DNA of 6,246 nucleotides from DASZGI01 sp035938995. GTDB lineage: Bacteria > Actinomycetota > Actinomycetes > Streptomycetales > Catenulisporaceae. A model generated the notes under the pieces. It ran no database searches, was not told where the DNA came from, and saw only the letters and a list, made by a program, of their open reading frames with translations. Positions 1 through 5,544 of this stretch are shown one piece after another. The translations under genes and the position numbers were made by a program. Numbering within the stretch: the stretch's first letter is position 1; each line of letters starts with the position of its first letter. Location: assembly GCF_035938995.1 (NCBI RefSeq), contig NZ_DASZGI010000385.1, forward strand, positions 1 through 6,246, read 5' to 3'.

Positions 1-181
1 GGCCGCCCTGCCGTCCCGGTCGCAGCGCCGTGACATTGTTCGCGGCCGCCGCATTGTTCAAAGGCACGGCGCCCAGCGGCCCCCTGCGCCCCGGCGCACC
101 CGGCCCACCGGACTCCCCCGCGGCACGGTCGAACTCACCCGCACCGAACTGCTCGGTGCCAAACTCGTCGGTGCCGCTCAT
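1..181 (-). CDS. Unidentified protein, first 60 codons only
   Basis: The frame opens with ATG at 181, directly after a GAGGAGG site, and runs without a stop to the left edge. The visible N-terminus begins MSGTDEFGTEQFGAGEF and then becomes Gly/Pro/Arg-rich, followed by a short Ala/Asn stretch (NNAAAANNV). The acidic E/Q-F-G units recur three times (DEFG, EQFG, GEFD). No domain, signal peptide or membrane segment is visible, so this is probably a disordered leader before a domain outside the window. About 82 percent of third codon positions are G or C, somewhat below the cob genes. A cobalamin or metal-related role is suggested only by position. I do not recognise the gene. Confidence 0.55.
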   Translation of the reverse strand, partial: MSGTDEFGTEQFGAGEFDRAAGESGGPGAPGRRGPLGAVPLNNAAAANNVTALRPGRQGG

Positions 182-185
182 CGCG

Positions 186-192
186 CCTCCTC
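186..192 (-). promoter_or_regulatory. Strong ribosome binding site for the left-edge gene
   Basis: The minus strand reads GAGGAGG, then CGCG, then the ATG at 181. This is a near-perfect Shine-Dalgarno sequence, a little close to the start, and it is the main evidence that translation begins at 181. Confidence 0.6.
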
Positions 193-292
193 GTTCCCAA
201 AAAGCTCCGCCATCCGGCGCCGCCCCCACACCGAAACCGGCCGCGCACCGGGCTCAGGCGGCCCGCCCCCGGCCGCCGCGAGGCGATCACGT

Positions 293-323
293 ACCCTACC
301 GGCATCCACCGACGGCCCCGCAA
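293..323 (-). promoter_or_regulatory. Weak promoter-like match upstream of the left-edge gene
   Basis: On the minus strand TTGCGG (323-318) and TAGGGT (298-293) resemble -35 and -10 hexamers of the main actinomycete sigma factor. The 19-base spacer is longer than the usual 17-18. It lies about 110 bases before the ATG at 181 and could give the left-edge gene its own transcript. This is a pattern match only. Confidence 0.2.
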
Positions 324-408
324 GACGTTCCGCGCCCCGGACCGCACCGCGCACTGAGCAAGTATTGGCCACGCCCCGCCGAACCGGGAACCATCCGGCG
401 GGCCGTGC

Positions 409-426
409 GGGTGAAGGCTTCCACCC
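409..426 (-). terminator. Possible hairpin terminator after cobL
   Basis: The minus strand reads GGGTGGAAGCCTTCACCC about 50 bases after the cobL stop. It can fold into a seven-pair stem (one G-T pair) with a four-base loop. There is no T-run after it. Such tail-less hairpins are proposed as terminators in actinomycetes, but the stem is short, so this is tentative. Confidence 0.25.
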
Positions 427-476
427 ATAAGACTGACGCCCCGCCCGCACCCCCACACCCGGGCGAAGATCGCTGC

Positions 477-1799
477 TCACGCCCGCTCACCCCAGAGCAC
501 GAACACCGGATTGACCGCCGCGAAACGATGCGCGTCGCCCGGCAGCGCCGCCAGCCGCGACGACTGCAGCAGCACCCCGTCGACCTTCCGCCCGGACGCC
601 TTCAGCGCCTGCTTCGCCTCCGCCACCCGGTCGATCGCCGCGAGCGTCACCACCACGATCCGTGGATCCCGGTTCACCGCGGCCCGTATCACCTCGACCC
701 CGCCGCCGCCGACCATCACCGCGTCCGGCTGAGGAAGATCCAGCAACGCCGCCGGCGCCTGACCGCGCACCACCCGCACCTCCACCCCGTGCATCGTCGC
801 GTTCAGATCGATCCGCTCGCACGAGTCCGGGTCCCGCTCCACCGCGATCACGGCCGCGCCCAGCCGCGCGCACTCGATCCCGACCGACCCCGACCCCGAC
901 GCCACATCCCACACCAACGACCCCGGGCGCGGCGCCAACCGCGCCAGCACCAGCGCCCGCACCTCGGCAGTCGTGATCCGCGCCGTGCGGTGCACGAACG
1001 CGTTCTCCGGCAGCGCCCACCCCCCCGGCGGCCCCGCCCACCCCGCCACCAGCGCCGACCGCGGCGCCGACGCCCGATCCTCGTCGAGGCACAACACCAC
1101 GTTCGGGTCACCCCAGATATGCCGGTCCGCGGCCTCCGCCAAGGTCAGCCACTCCACCGACTCCTCCGGCTCCCCCAGCCGCTGCGCGACCACCAGCGTG
1201 CGCTCCGGTCCGCTCTTGTCCTTGCCCAGCAGCTCCGCCGCCAGCTCCCGCGGCCCCGCCCCCGGCCCGGTCAGCACCGCCACCTTCGGATACGCGCGGC
1301 ACAAATTCGCCGCCGTGCGCAGCGACGACACCGGCCGGCCCAGCGACGGATCGAACACCGACCGCCCCGCCCCGCGCCCGCCCTCACCGCCCCGGTCCGA
1401 CCCGTCGGACGCCGCGTCGACGGTCACGACCAGCGCGTCCTCCCACGCCATCCCGACCCGCCCGAACGCGCAGGCCACCGACGAGACCGCCGGCAACGTC
1501 CGCACCGGGATCTCCTGGTCCCGCAGCGCCCGCACGATCCCGAAGAACCCCGGATCCCCTGACGCGACCACCACCGTCGGGCCCTCGTTCAGCGCCAGAT
1601 GCGTGATCGCGGAGGCCAGGCCCCCCGCGTAGATGCGCCGCGCCGACTCGGGAATCGGCAGCGCGTCCAAATGGCGGATGTTCCCGATCACCAGCGTCGC
1701 CTCGGCTAGGGCCCGGCGCGCCTGCGCGGACGGCGGCTGGCCGTCGAACCCGAGCACCGTGACCCGGGGACGGCGCCCGCTCATCTCGTCTCGTCCCAT
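477..1799 (-). CDS. cobL: CobL (CbiE-CbiT), precorrin-6Y C5,15-methyltransferase, second complete copy
   Basis: A 440-residue bifunctional methyltransferase. CbiE (about 12-240) shows VTVLGFDG, ASGDPGFFG (79-87), PAVSSVACAFGRVGM (103-117), PKVAVLTGPGAGP and PNVVLCLDED. CbiT (about 252-440) shows WALPENAF, the SAM loop at 298-305, IAVERD, PDAVMVGGGGVEVIRAA and the C-terminal PVFVLWGERA. CbiE methylates C5; CbiT methylates C15 and decarboxylates the ring-C acetate. Two departures from the usual family pattern are visible. A Gly-rich stretch (about 128-151) replaces the region where CbiE normally has SAHGR, and SAM motif I reads DVASGSGS rather than DVGAGSGS. The start could be the ATG at 1799 (GGA five bases upstream) or the one at 1784 (MSGRRPRV); both sit just after the cbiX stop. 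This is the second cobL of the window; the other copy keeps the normal SAM motif. Confidence 0.93.
   Translation of the reverse strand: MGRDEMSGRRPRVTVLGFDGQPPSAQARRALAEATLVIGNIRHLDALPIPESARRIYAGGLASAITHLALNEGPTVVVASGDPGFFGIVRALRDQEIPVRTLPAVSSVACAFGRVGMAWEDALVVTVDAASDGSDRGGEGGRGAGRSVFDPSLGRPVSSLRTAANLCRAYPKVAVLTGPGAGPRELAAELLGKDKSGPERTLVVAQRLGEPEESVEWLTLAEAADRHIWGDPNVVLCLDEDRASAPRSALVAGWAGPPGGWALPENAFVHRTARITTAEVRALVLARLAPRPGSLVWDVASGSGSVGIECARLGAAVIAVERDPDSCERIDLNATMHGVEVRVVRGQAPAALLDLPQPDAVMVGGGGVEVIRAAVNRDPRIVVVTLAAIDRVAEAKQALKASGRKVDGVLLQSSRLAALPGDAHRFAAVNPVFVLWGERA
1347..1418 (-). other. Gly-rich insertion in the CbiE domain of the complete CobL
   Basis: CobL residues about 128-151 form a Gly/Arg/Ser-rich stretch between the strand ALVVTV and the segment SLGRPVSSLRTAANLCRAYP. 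In typical actinobacterial CobL the strand runs straight into SAHGRP. Here roughly 20 or more residues are added and the His of SAHG is not found in the aligned position. The alignment is made from memory of the family, by eye. Confidence 0.6.
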
Positions 1800-1809
1800 G
1801 GCCGTCCGA

Positions 1810-2862
1810 TCATCGCACGGATGACGACTCGGCGTGGCGGCTCTCCGCTGAATCATGGCCCTGCGCCGCCCCCGCCGCGGCAGGCGCCGGAGCCGGGGCA
1901 TGAACCGGAGCGCGCGCCGACTCATGCGAATGCATGTGCGGATGCGCATGAGCCCCGTCTGACTCGTGTCCCCCATGCCCAGCCACGGCGTGCGCGTGCG
2001 ACGGATCATCGGGGTGGTCGTGCGGATGCTGCGCGGCACCGACCCGATGTTCGAACCCCGGCAGCGCGATCCGGTACACGCACGCGTCGCAATTCACCGA
2101 AACCGGCCCGCGCGCCACCTCGGCGTACCGCTCCAGAACCAGATCCGCCAGCGCGTCGCAGTCCCCGATGACGCCCGCGACCGTCACGTCCATCCCGAGG
2201 TCCGCCGAGGCGGCGGCTGACTGCGCCACGATCCGGGTCGGCAGCACCCCGGGGAACAGAAAGAACGGCAGCACCGTCACCCGCCGCGCCCCCAGCCGCC
2301 GCAGCCGCGCCAGCCCTTCGGCGACCGACGGCCGCGCCAGCGACACGAACGCCTGCTCGACCTGTTCCACACCCAGATCCCGGGTGGTCTCCCACAGCAG
2401 CCGGCCGGCCCGGTAGAGATCGGCGTTGGCGTCGGGGTCCGTGGTGCCCCGCCCGACCAGCAAGATCGCATCCGCGTCCGGACGGTTGCTTTCGGCCAGG
2501 CGCTCGCGCAGCAAATCCAGAATCACCGGATGCGGGCCGAGCGCACGGGCGTACCGCGTGCGCAACCCGGGATGCCGCGCACGCTCCCGAGCCAACGCCG
2601 CCGGGATGTCCCCCTTGGCGTGCCCGGCGGCCAGAAGGATCAGCGGTACCGCGATCAGATCCCGAAGCCCCTCGCCGACGAGCCCCGCGACCGTGTCCTT
2701 GACCGGTGGCGGCGACAGTTCGATGAACCCGCCGCCCACGCCGTCGATCCCGAGTTCAGGCCGCTGCGCCGCGCGCCGCCCCACCCGCCCGGTGAACCGA
2801 CGGAACTCCTCGGCGCCCGACGCGTCACGGGTGCCGTGCCCGACGATCAACAGCGCGGTCAT
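1810..2862 (-). CDS. cbiX: Sirohydrochlorin cobaltochelatase CbiX, long two-domain form with His-rich tail
   Basis: A 350-residue chelatase that inserts cobalt into sirohydrochlorin at the start of the corrin branch. The first half has LIVGHGTRDASG with H9 and LLAAGHAKGDIPAAL with H81, the expected metal-binding and catalytic histidines. The second half has LLVGRGTTDPDANAD (136-148), where the GHG of the first half is GRG, as is usual in the long CbiX type, and VTVLPFFLFPGVLPTR (195-210). Next comes NCDACVYR (257-264), a CxxC that resembles the MxCxxC Fe-S motif described in Bacillus megaterium CbiX, and then LPGFEHRVG. From about residue 279 a low-complexity tail holds 15 histidines mixed with Asp, Pro and Ala. 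No membrane segment is seen. The ATG start has an AGGAGG site and an ATGA overlap with cobH. The gene ends about 10 bases before cobL. Confidence 0.95.
   Translation of the reverse strand: MTALLIVGHGTRDASGAEEFRRFTGRVGRRAAQRPELGIDGVGGGFIELSPPPVKDTVAGLVGEGLRDLIAVPLILLAAGHAKGDIPAALARERARHPGLRTRYARALGPHPVILDLLRERLAESNRPDADAILLVGRGTTDPDANADLYRAGRLLWETTRDLGVEQVEQAFVSLARPSVAEGLARLRRLGARRVTVLPFFLFPGVLPTRIVAQSAAASADLGMDVTVAGVIGDCDALADLVLERYAEVARGPVSVNCDACVYRIALPGFEHRVGAAQHPHDHPDDPSHAHAVAGHGGHESDGAHAHPHMHSHESARAPVHAPAPAPAAAGAAQGHDSAESRHAESSSVR
1834..2028 (-). other. Segment encoding the His-rich metal-binding tail of CbiX
   Basis: CbiX residues 279-343 contain 15 His, many in alternating patterns such as HPHDHP, HAHPHMHSH and HGGH, followed by an Ala-Pro repeat (APAPAPAAA). 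This is low-complexity sequence outside the chelatase folds. A role in cobalt (or nickel/zinc) storage or delivery to the active site is inferred from composition and from His-rich regions known in other CbiX proteins. Confidence 0.8.
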
Positions 2863-3542
2863 CGGACGGCCTCCTGATCGAAATCCACCGTATCAATTCC
2901 GGCAGTATCCTGATAAAGCATGATCTCCTGATAAAGCAGCGCGTTGAGGGCGGCCGCGGCCACCGCCGACCCGCCCTTCCCGCTGACGTTCGACACCGAC
3001 GGCAGATCCGCGCGCTCCCGCAGCGCCCGCTTGGACTCGACCGCGCCGACGAACCCGACCGGCAGACCGATGACCAGCCGCGGCTGGAACTCCTCGGCGT
3101 GCTCGATCAGCTCGAACAGCGCCGTCGGCGCGCACCCGATCACATACACGGCGCCCGGCCCGGCCTCGGCGGCGGCAAGGCGTAGCGCGGCAGCCGAACG
3201 GGTGCGGCCCGCGGCGCCCGCCAGTTGCGCCGCCCGCGGATCAGAGATGCGGCACAGCGCGGGCCGCGCGGTGATCCCCGCGGCGACCATCGCGACGTCC
3301 GCCACGATCGCGGCGCCTCCACGCAGCGCCTCCACCGCCCCGGCCAGCACGCCCTCGTCGGGCAGCACCAGATCTGCCGCGTACTCGAGGTCGGCACTGG
3401 CGTGCACGACACGTTCCAGCACTGCGCGGGCCAGCGGCGGCCATGCCCCCACCGACGGGTACCGCTCGGCCAACTGCGCCCGCAGAATCGCGTACGACTC
3501 CTGCTCGATCGCATGCACCGCCCGCACCGGCACCGGCTTCAC
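2859..3542 (-). CDS. cobH: Precorrin-8X methylmutase CobH/CbiC
   Basis: A 227-residue protein, of normal family length. It catalyses the 1,5-sigmatropic methyl shift from C11 to C12 that turns (cobalt-)precorrin-8 into hydrogenobyrinate or cobyrinate. The catalytic His is expected to be H47 in RVVHASADLEYA. Other family segments are AAIVADVAMVAAGI (77-90), VIGCAPTALFEL (134-145), LVIGLPVGFVGAVESK (156-171) and SNVSGKGGSAVAAAALNALL (184-203). The usual GNAPTAL motif reads GCAPTAL here. The GTG start forms a GTGA overlap with the ferredoxin stop and has GGAAGG nine bases upstream; a longer frame to 3698 overlaps the ferredoxin and was rejected. The last 25 or so codons are markedly AT-richer than the rest and contain a short direct repeat that gives an LLYQE-IMLYQD tail. 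The stop overlaps the cbiX start (ATGA). Confidence 0.95.
   Translation of the reverse strand: MKPVPVRAVHAIEQESYAILRAQLAERYPSVGAWPPLARAVLERVVHASADLEYAADLVLPDEGVLAGAVEALRGGAAIVADVAMVAAGITARPALCRISDPRAAQLAGAAGRTRSAAALRLAAAEAGPGAVYVIGCAPTALFELIEHAEEFQPRLVIGLPVGFVGAVESKRALRERADLPSVSNVSGKGGSAVAAAALNALLYQEIMLYQDTAGIDTVDFDQEAVR
2870..2875 (-). promoter_or_regulatory. Consensus ribosome binding site of cbiX
   Basis: The minus strand reads AGGAGG here, followed by seven bases and the ATG at 2862. This is a perfect Shine-Dalgarno core at good spacing, inside the last codons of cobH. It fixes the cbiX start and suggests strong independent initiation on top of the ATGA coupling. Confidence 0.75.
2908..2938 (-). 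repeat. 13-bp direct repeat (18-bp period) in the cobH 3' end
   Basis: TCCTGATAAAGCA on the + strand occurs at 2908-2920 and again at 2926-2938. The 18-base spacing keeps the frame, so the CobH tail carries the LYQ(E/D) segment twice, six residues apart. It lies in a locally AT-rich patch of otherwise very GC-rich DNA. Confidence 0.8.
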
Positions 3543-3739
3543 CGCACGCCGCCTTCCAACTCGATCGCGTCGACGGGACAGACCTCGATGCACTCCCCGC
3601 ACCCCGTGCACAGATCGGCCCGCACCGCCAGCCGCCCGCCGCGCGGACGGATCGCGTGCGCGGGGCAGGTCAACAGGCACGCCCCACAACCCTGGCACGC
3701 CCCGACCACGGCGATCAGCCGATCACAGCCGTCTGGCAT
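3539..3739 (-). CDS. Small 2[4Fe-4S] ferredoxin within the cobalamin operon
   Basis: A 66-residue bacterial-type dicluster ferredoxin. Two canonical cluster motifs are visible: C15-x2-C18-x2-C21-x3-C25-P and C44-x2-C47-x2-C50-x3-C54-P. In such folds the fourth Cys of each motif ligates the other cluster. There is an additional Cys at position 5. The protein would be cytoplasmic, with no signal peptide or membrane segment. The start ATG shares a base with the cbiG-cobJ stop (TGATG), and the stop overlaps the cobH start (GTGA), so it is made together with its corrin-pathway neighbours. The Shine-Dalgarno sequence is weak, consistent with translational coupling. Inference: it donates electrons to a redox step of the pathway, such as the ring-contraction stage (the CbiH60 form of CbiH carries its own Fe-S cluster) or cobalt reduction. 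The partner cannot be read from this sequence. The same frame is open upstream to 4057, but that is shadow sequence. Confidence 0.9.
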   Translation of the reverse strand: MPDGCDRLIAVVGACQGCGACLLTCPAHAIRPRGGRLAVRADLCTGCGECIEVCPVDAIELEGGVR

Positions 3740-5544
3740 CAAGCCGCCCACGTATACCCCCGCGGCGTCACGAACCGGCCGGCCACGATCCGCGACTGCG
3801 AGCAGCCGACAATCACCACCGTATACATGTCGACCACCGCCGGATCGAACAGGTCGAGCGTCGTCACACCGTATGACTGATCGGCGCGGGAGGCGTTGCG
3901 CACCCACCCGATCGGCGTACCCGGGGGACGGCGCGCCGCCAAGATCTCCAGCGCCGCCCCGAGCTGCCAATCGCGCTGACGCGACCGCGGATTGTAGAAG
4001 GACACGACGAAGTCGCCCTCCGCCGCCGCACGCACCCGCCGCTCGATCACCGGCCACGGTGTGTGCAGATCGGACAGCGAGATCGCGCAGTGGTCGTGGC
4101 CCAGCGCGGCCCCCAGCACGTTCGACGCCGCGGTCGCGGCCGTGACGCCAGGGACGCAGAGCACGTCGATATCGTCGCGATCGGCGTAGTCCAACGCCGG
4201 AGACGCCATCGCGTACACCCCCGCGTCCCCGGAGCCCACCAGCGCCACGGCTTGACCGGTCCTGGCCAGCTCGACCGCGCCGCGGGCCCGCTCCTCCTCC
4301 GCACCGAGCCCACTGGCCACCACCTGAGTCCCGGGCCGCAGCAGGTCCCCGATCTGCGCGAGGTACTGGTCCAGACCCACGACCACCGCGGCCCGGCGAA
4401 GCTCTTCCACCGCGCGCGGCGCGAGCAGGTCGCGCGCGCCCGGCCCGAGCCCGATCAGCGCGAGCCGCCCGCGCGGACGAAGCCGCCCGACCGCCGCGGT
4501 GGCCATCGCGGTCGCCCGCGCCGACTTGACCTTCTCGACCACCAGATCGGCCAGAGGCCGCCCCGGCCCGTCGTACCGCGCCGCCGCTTCCGCGACCGAC
4601 GCGGTCCCCGTCGAGGCCGAGACGACCGGTGACGGATTGGGCACCGGCACCTGCGCCAGCTGCGCGGCCGGGTAGAACTCCACCGGCCAGCCTCGGCGCG
4701 CGGCGGCCTCCACCAGGCCCGGCTCGGAGGCTTTGATATCAAGCGAGGCCAGGCGCGCCACCGACACCGCGGAGAGGTTCCCGGCCGCGAGCGCCGCGTC
4801 GATCGTCTCGAGGATCTCGTCCGCGGACGCGCCGCGCGAGGCCCCGACCCCGACGACGAGCGACGGCGGACGGTAACGCAGCGTCCGCTCCGCAGGCTCG
4901 TCTGCGAGATCGCTGATGGCAATGGTGTACGCGCCACCAGCGTCCGAGCACACGTTCGGCGGCAGTGCGGGTAACGGCCACTGCCGATCGACAAGCAGAT
5001 TCACCGGCGAGCCGGAGAGAACGGCTGCGCCAACCGGGGCGAGCAGCTCCGGATCGGCGACGCCAAAGCCGAGATCGGCGCCGAATCCGTCCAGCGCAGC
5101 GACCCCGATGGCGTCCGAAGCCGTGGTGACGACCGCCTGGCAGCCCGGGCCGAAGACATCCGCGACACGCCGAGCGAGGTCGTTGGCCCCGTGATGCCCG
5201 CCGAGCAGCGCGATCGCGAACCGCCGCGCCTCGTCGACGCACACCACCGCCGGATCAGTGGTCTTGTCCCCCAGCACCGGCGCGAGCACGCGAACCGTGG
5301 CCCCCGTCGCGAGGAACGACACGACCGCGGAACACTCAGCGAACGCCGCCCGCAACGCCTCCCCCACCGAACCGGAGTAGACACGCACGTCCCACTGCCC
5401 GGATCCCCCGAGCGCCGCCGCGAGCACATCCGCGGCGACTTGGCCTGTCCTCGTCGCTGCTATGAGACCGAGCTTTTGCGCTGGAACGGTGCCGTGTGTT
5501 GAGTCTTTAGAACTTGATGGGCCTGTTAATAACGTGTCTGTCAT
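3739..5544 (-). CDS. cobJ: CbiG-CobJ (CbiH) fusion: cobalt-precorrin-5A hydrolase / precorrin-3B C17-methyltransferase
   Basis: A 601-residue two-enzyme fusion. Residues about 23-125 match the CbiG N-terminal domain, with FLATGATVRVLAP and the GGHHGAN motif at 115-121. A middle domain follows. The CbiG C-terminal domain spans about 229-350 (VVGVGASRGAS, then LASLDIKASEPGL and STGTASVAEAAA). CobJ/CbiH starts near 359, with the SAM-methyltransferase loop LIGLGPG, then GSGDAGVYAMA (437-447), VPGVTAATAASNVLGAALGH, FVVSFYNPRS and TVVIVGCSQSR. CobJ/CbiH methylates C17 and contracts the macrocycle; CbiG opens the ring-A lactone and releases the two-carbon fragment. The chosen ATG overlaps the upstream cobL stop as ATGA and has GGGGGGA six bases before it. 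The frame runs open further upstream, but that part is a shadow of cobL. The first roughly 22 codons are unusually AT-rich and include two consecutive TTA codons. The stop shares one base with the ferredoxin start (TGATG). Confidence 0.95.
   Translation of the reverse strand: MTDTLLTGPSSSKDSTHGTVPAQKLGLIAATRTGQVAADVLAAALGGSGQWDVRVYSGSVGEALRAAFAECSAVVSFLATGATVRVLAPVLGDKTTDPAVVCVDEARRFAIALLGGHHGANDLARRVADVFGPGCQAVVTTASDAIGVAALDGFGADLGFGVADPELLAPVGAAVLSGSPVNLLVDRQWPLPALPPNVCSDAGGAYTIAISDLADEPAERTLRYRPPSLVVGVGASRGASADEILETIDAALAAGNLSAVSVARLASLDIKASEPGLVEAAARRGWPVEFYPAAQLAQVPVPNPSPVVSASTGTASVAEAAARYDGPGRPLADLVVEKVKSARATAMATAAVGRLRPRGRLALIGLGPGARDLLAPRAVEELRRAAVVVGLDQYLAQIGDLLRPGTQVVASGLGAEEERARGAVELARTGQAVALVGSGDAGVYAMASPALDYADRDDIDVLCVPGVTAATAASNVLGAALGHDHCAISLSDLHTPWPVIERRVRAAAEGDFVVSFYNPRSRQRDWQLGAALEILAARRPPGTPIGWVRNASRADQSYGVTTLDLFDPAVVDMYTVVIVGCSQSRIVAGRFVTPRGYTWAA

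Larger units (their letters stand above)
182..476. other. Stretch downstream of cobL without a convincing gene
   Basis: About 295 bases separate the cobL stop from the start of the next gene. A minus-strand frame from a GTG at 480 to a TGA at 178 spans it, overlapping both neighbours by four bases, but its codons look non-coding: only about 71 of 100 third positions are G or C, against well above 90 percent in cobL, and the second position is about as GC-rich as the third. The translation resembles no family I know. The stretch contains a small hairpin near cobL and a weak promoter-like match, so it is best read as an intergenic region. No cobalamin-riboswitch B12-box was recognised. Confidence 0.55.

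Noticed and set aside
182..476. Cobalamin riboswitch between cobL and the left-edge gene
   Set aside because: The stretch is short and I could not find a convincing B12-box or the conserved core on either strand. A covariance-model search would settle it.
178..480. A 100-codon minus-strand frame with a GTGA overlap to cobL and an ATGA overlap to the left-edge gene
   Set aside because: The junctions are attractive, but G/C at the third codon position is only about 71 percent and the second position is nearly as GC-rich, unlike the real genes here. The protein has no recognisable motif. Long open frames and GTGA matches are common by chance in such GC-rich DNA.
30..1562. A 510-codon plus-strand open frame opposite cobL
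   Set aside because: It is an antisense shadow of a high-GC gene: the product is dominated by Arg, Pro and His with no domain, and the opposite strand encodes a clear CobL.
3543..3698. Upstream extension of cobH to 3698
   Set aside because: It would overlap the ferredoxin entirely out of frame and gives Arg/Gly-rich residues. The GTG at 3542 gives the normal family length.
2944..4145. Long plus-strand open frames opposite cobH, ferredoxin and the cobJ end
   Set aside because: They encode Arg/Pro/Ala/Thr-rich low-complexity products and lie opposite well-supported genes.
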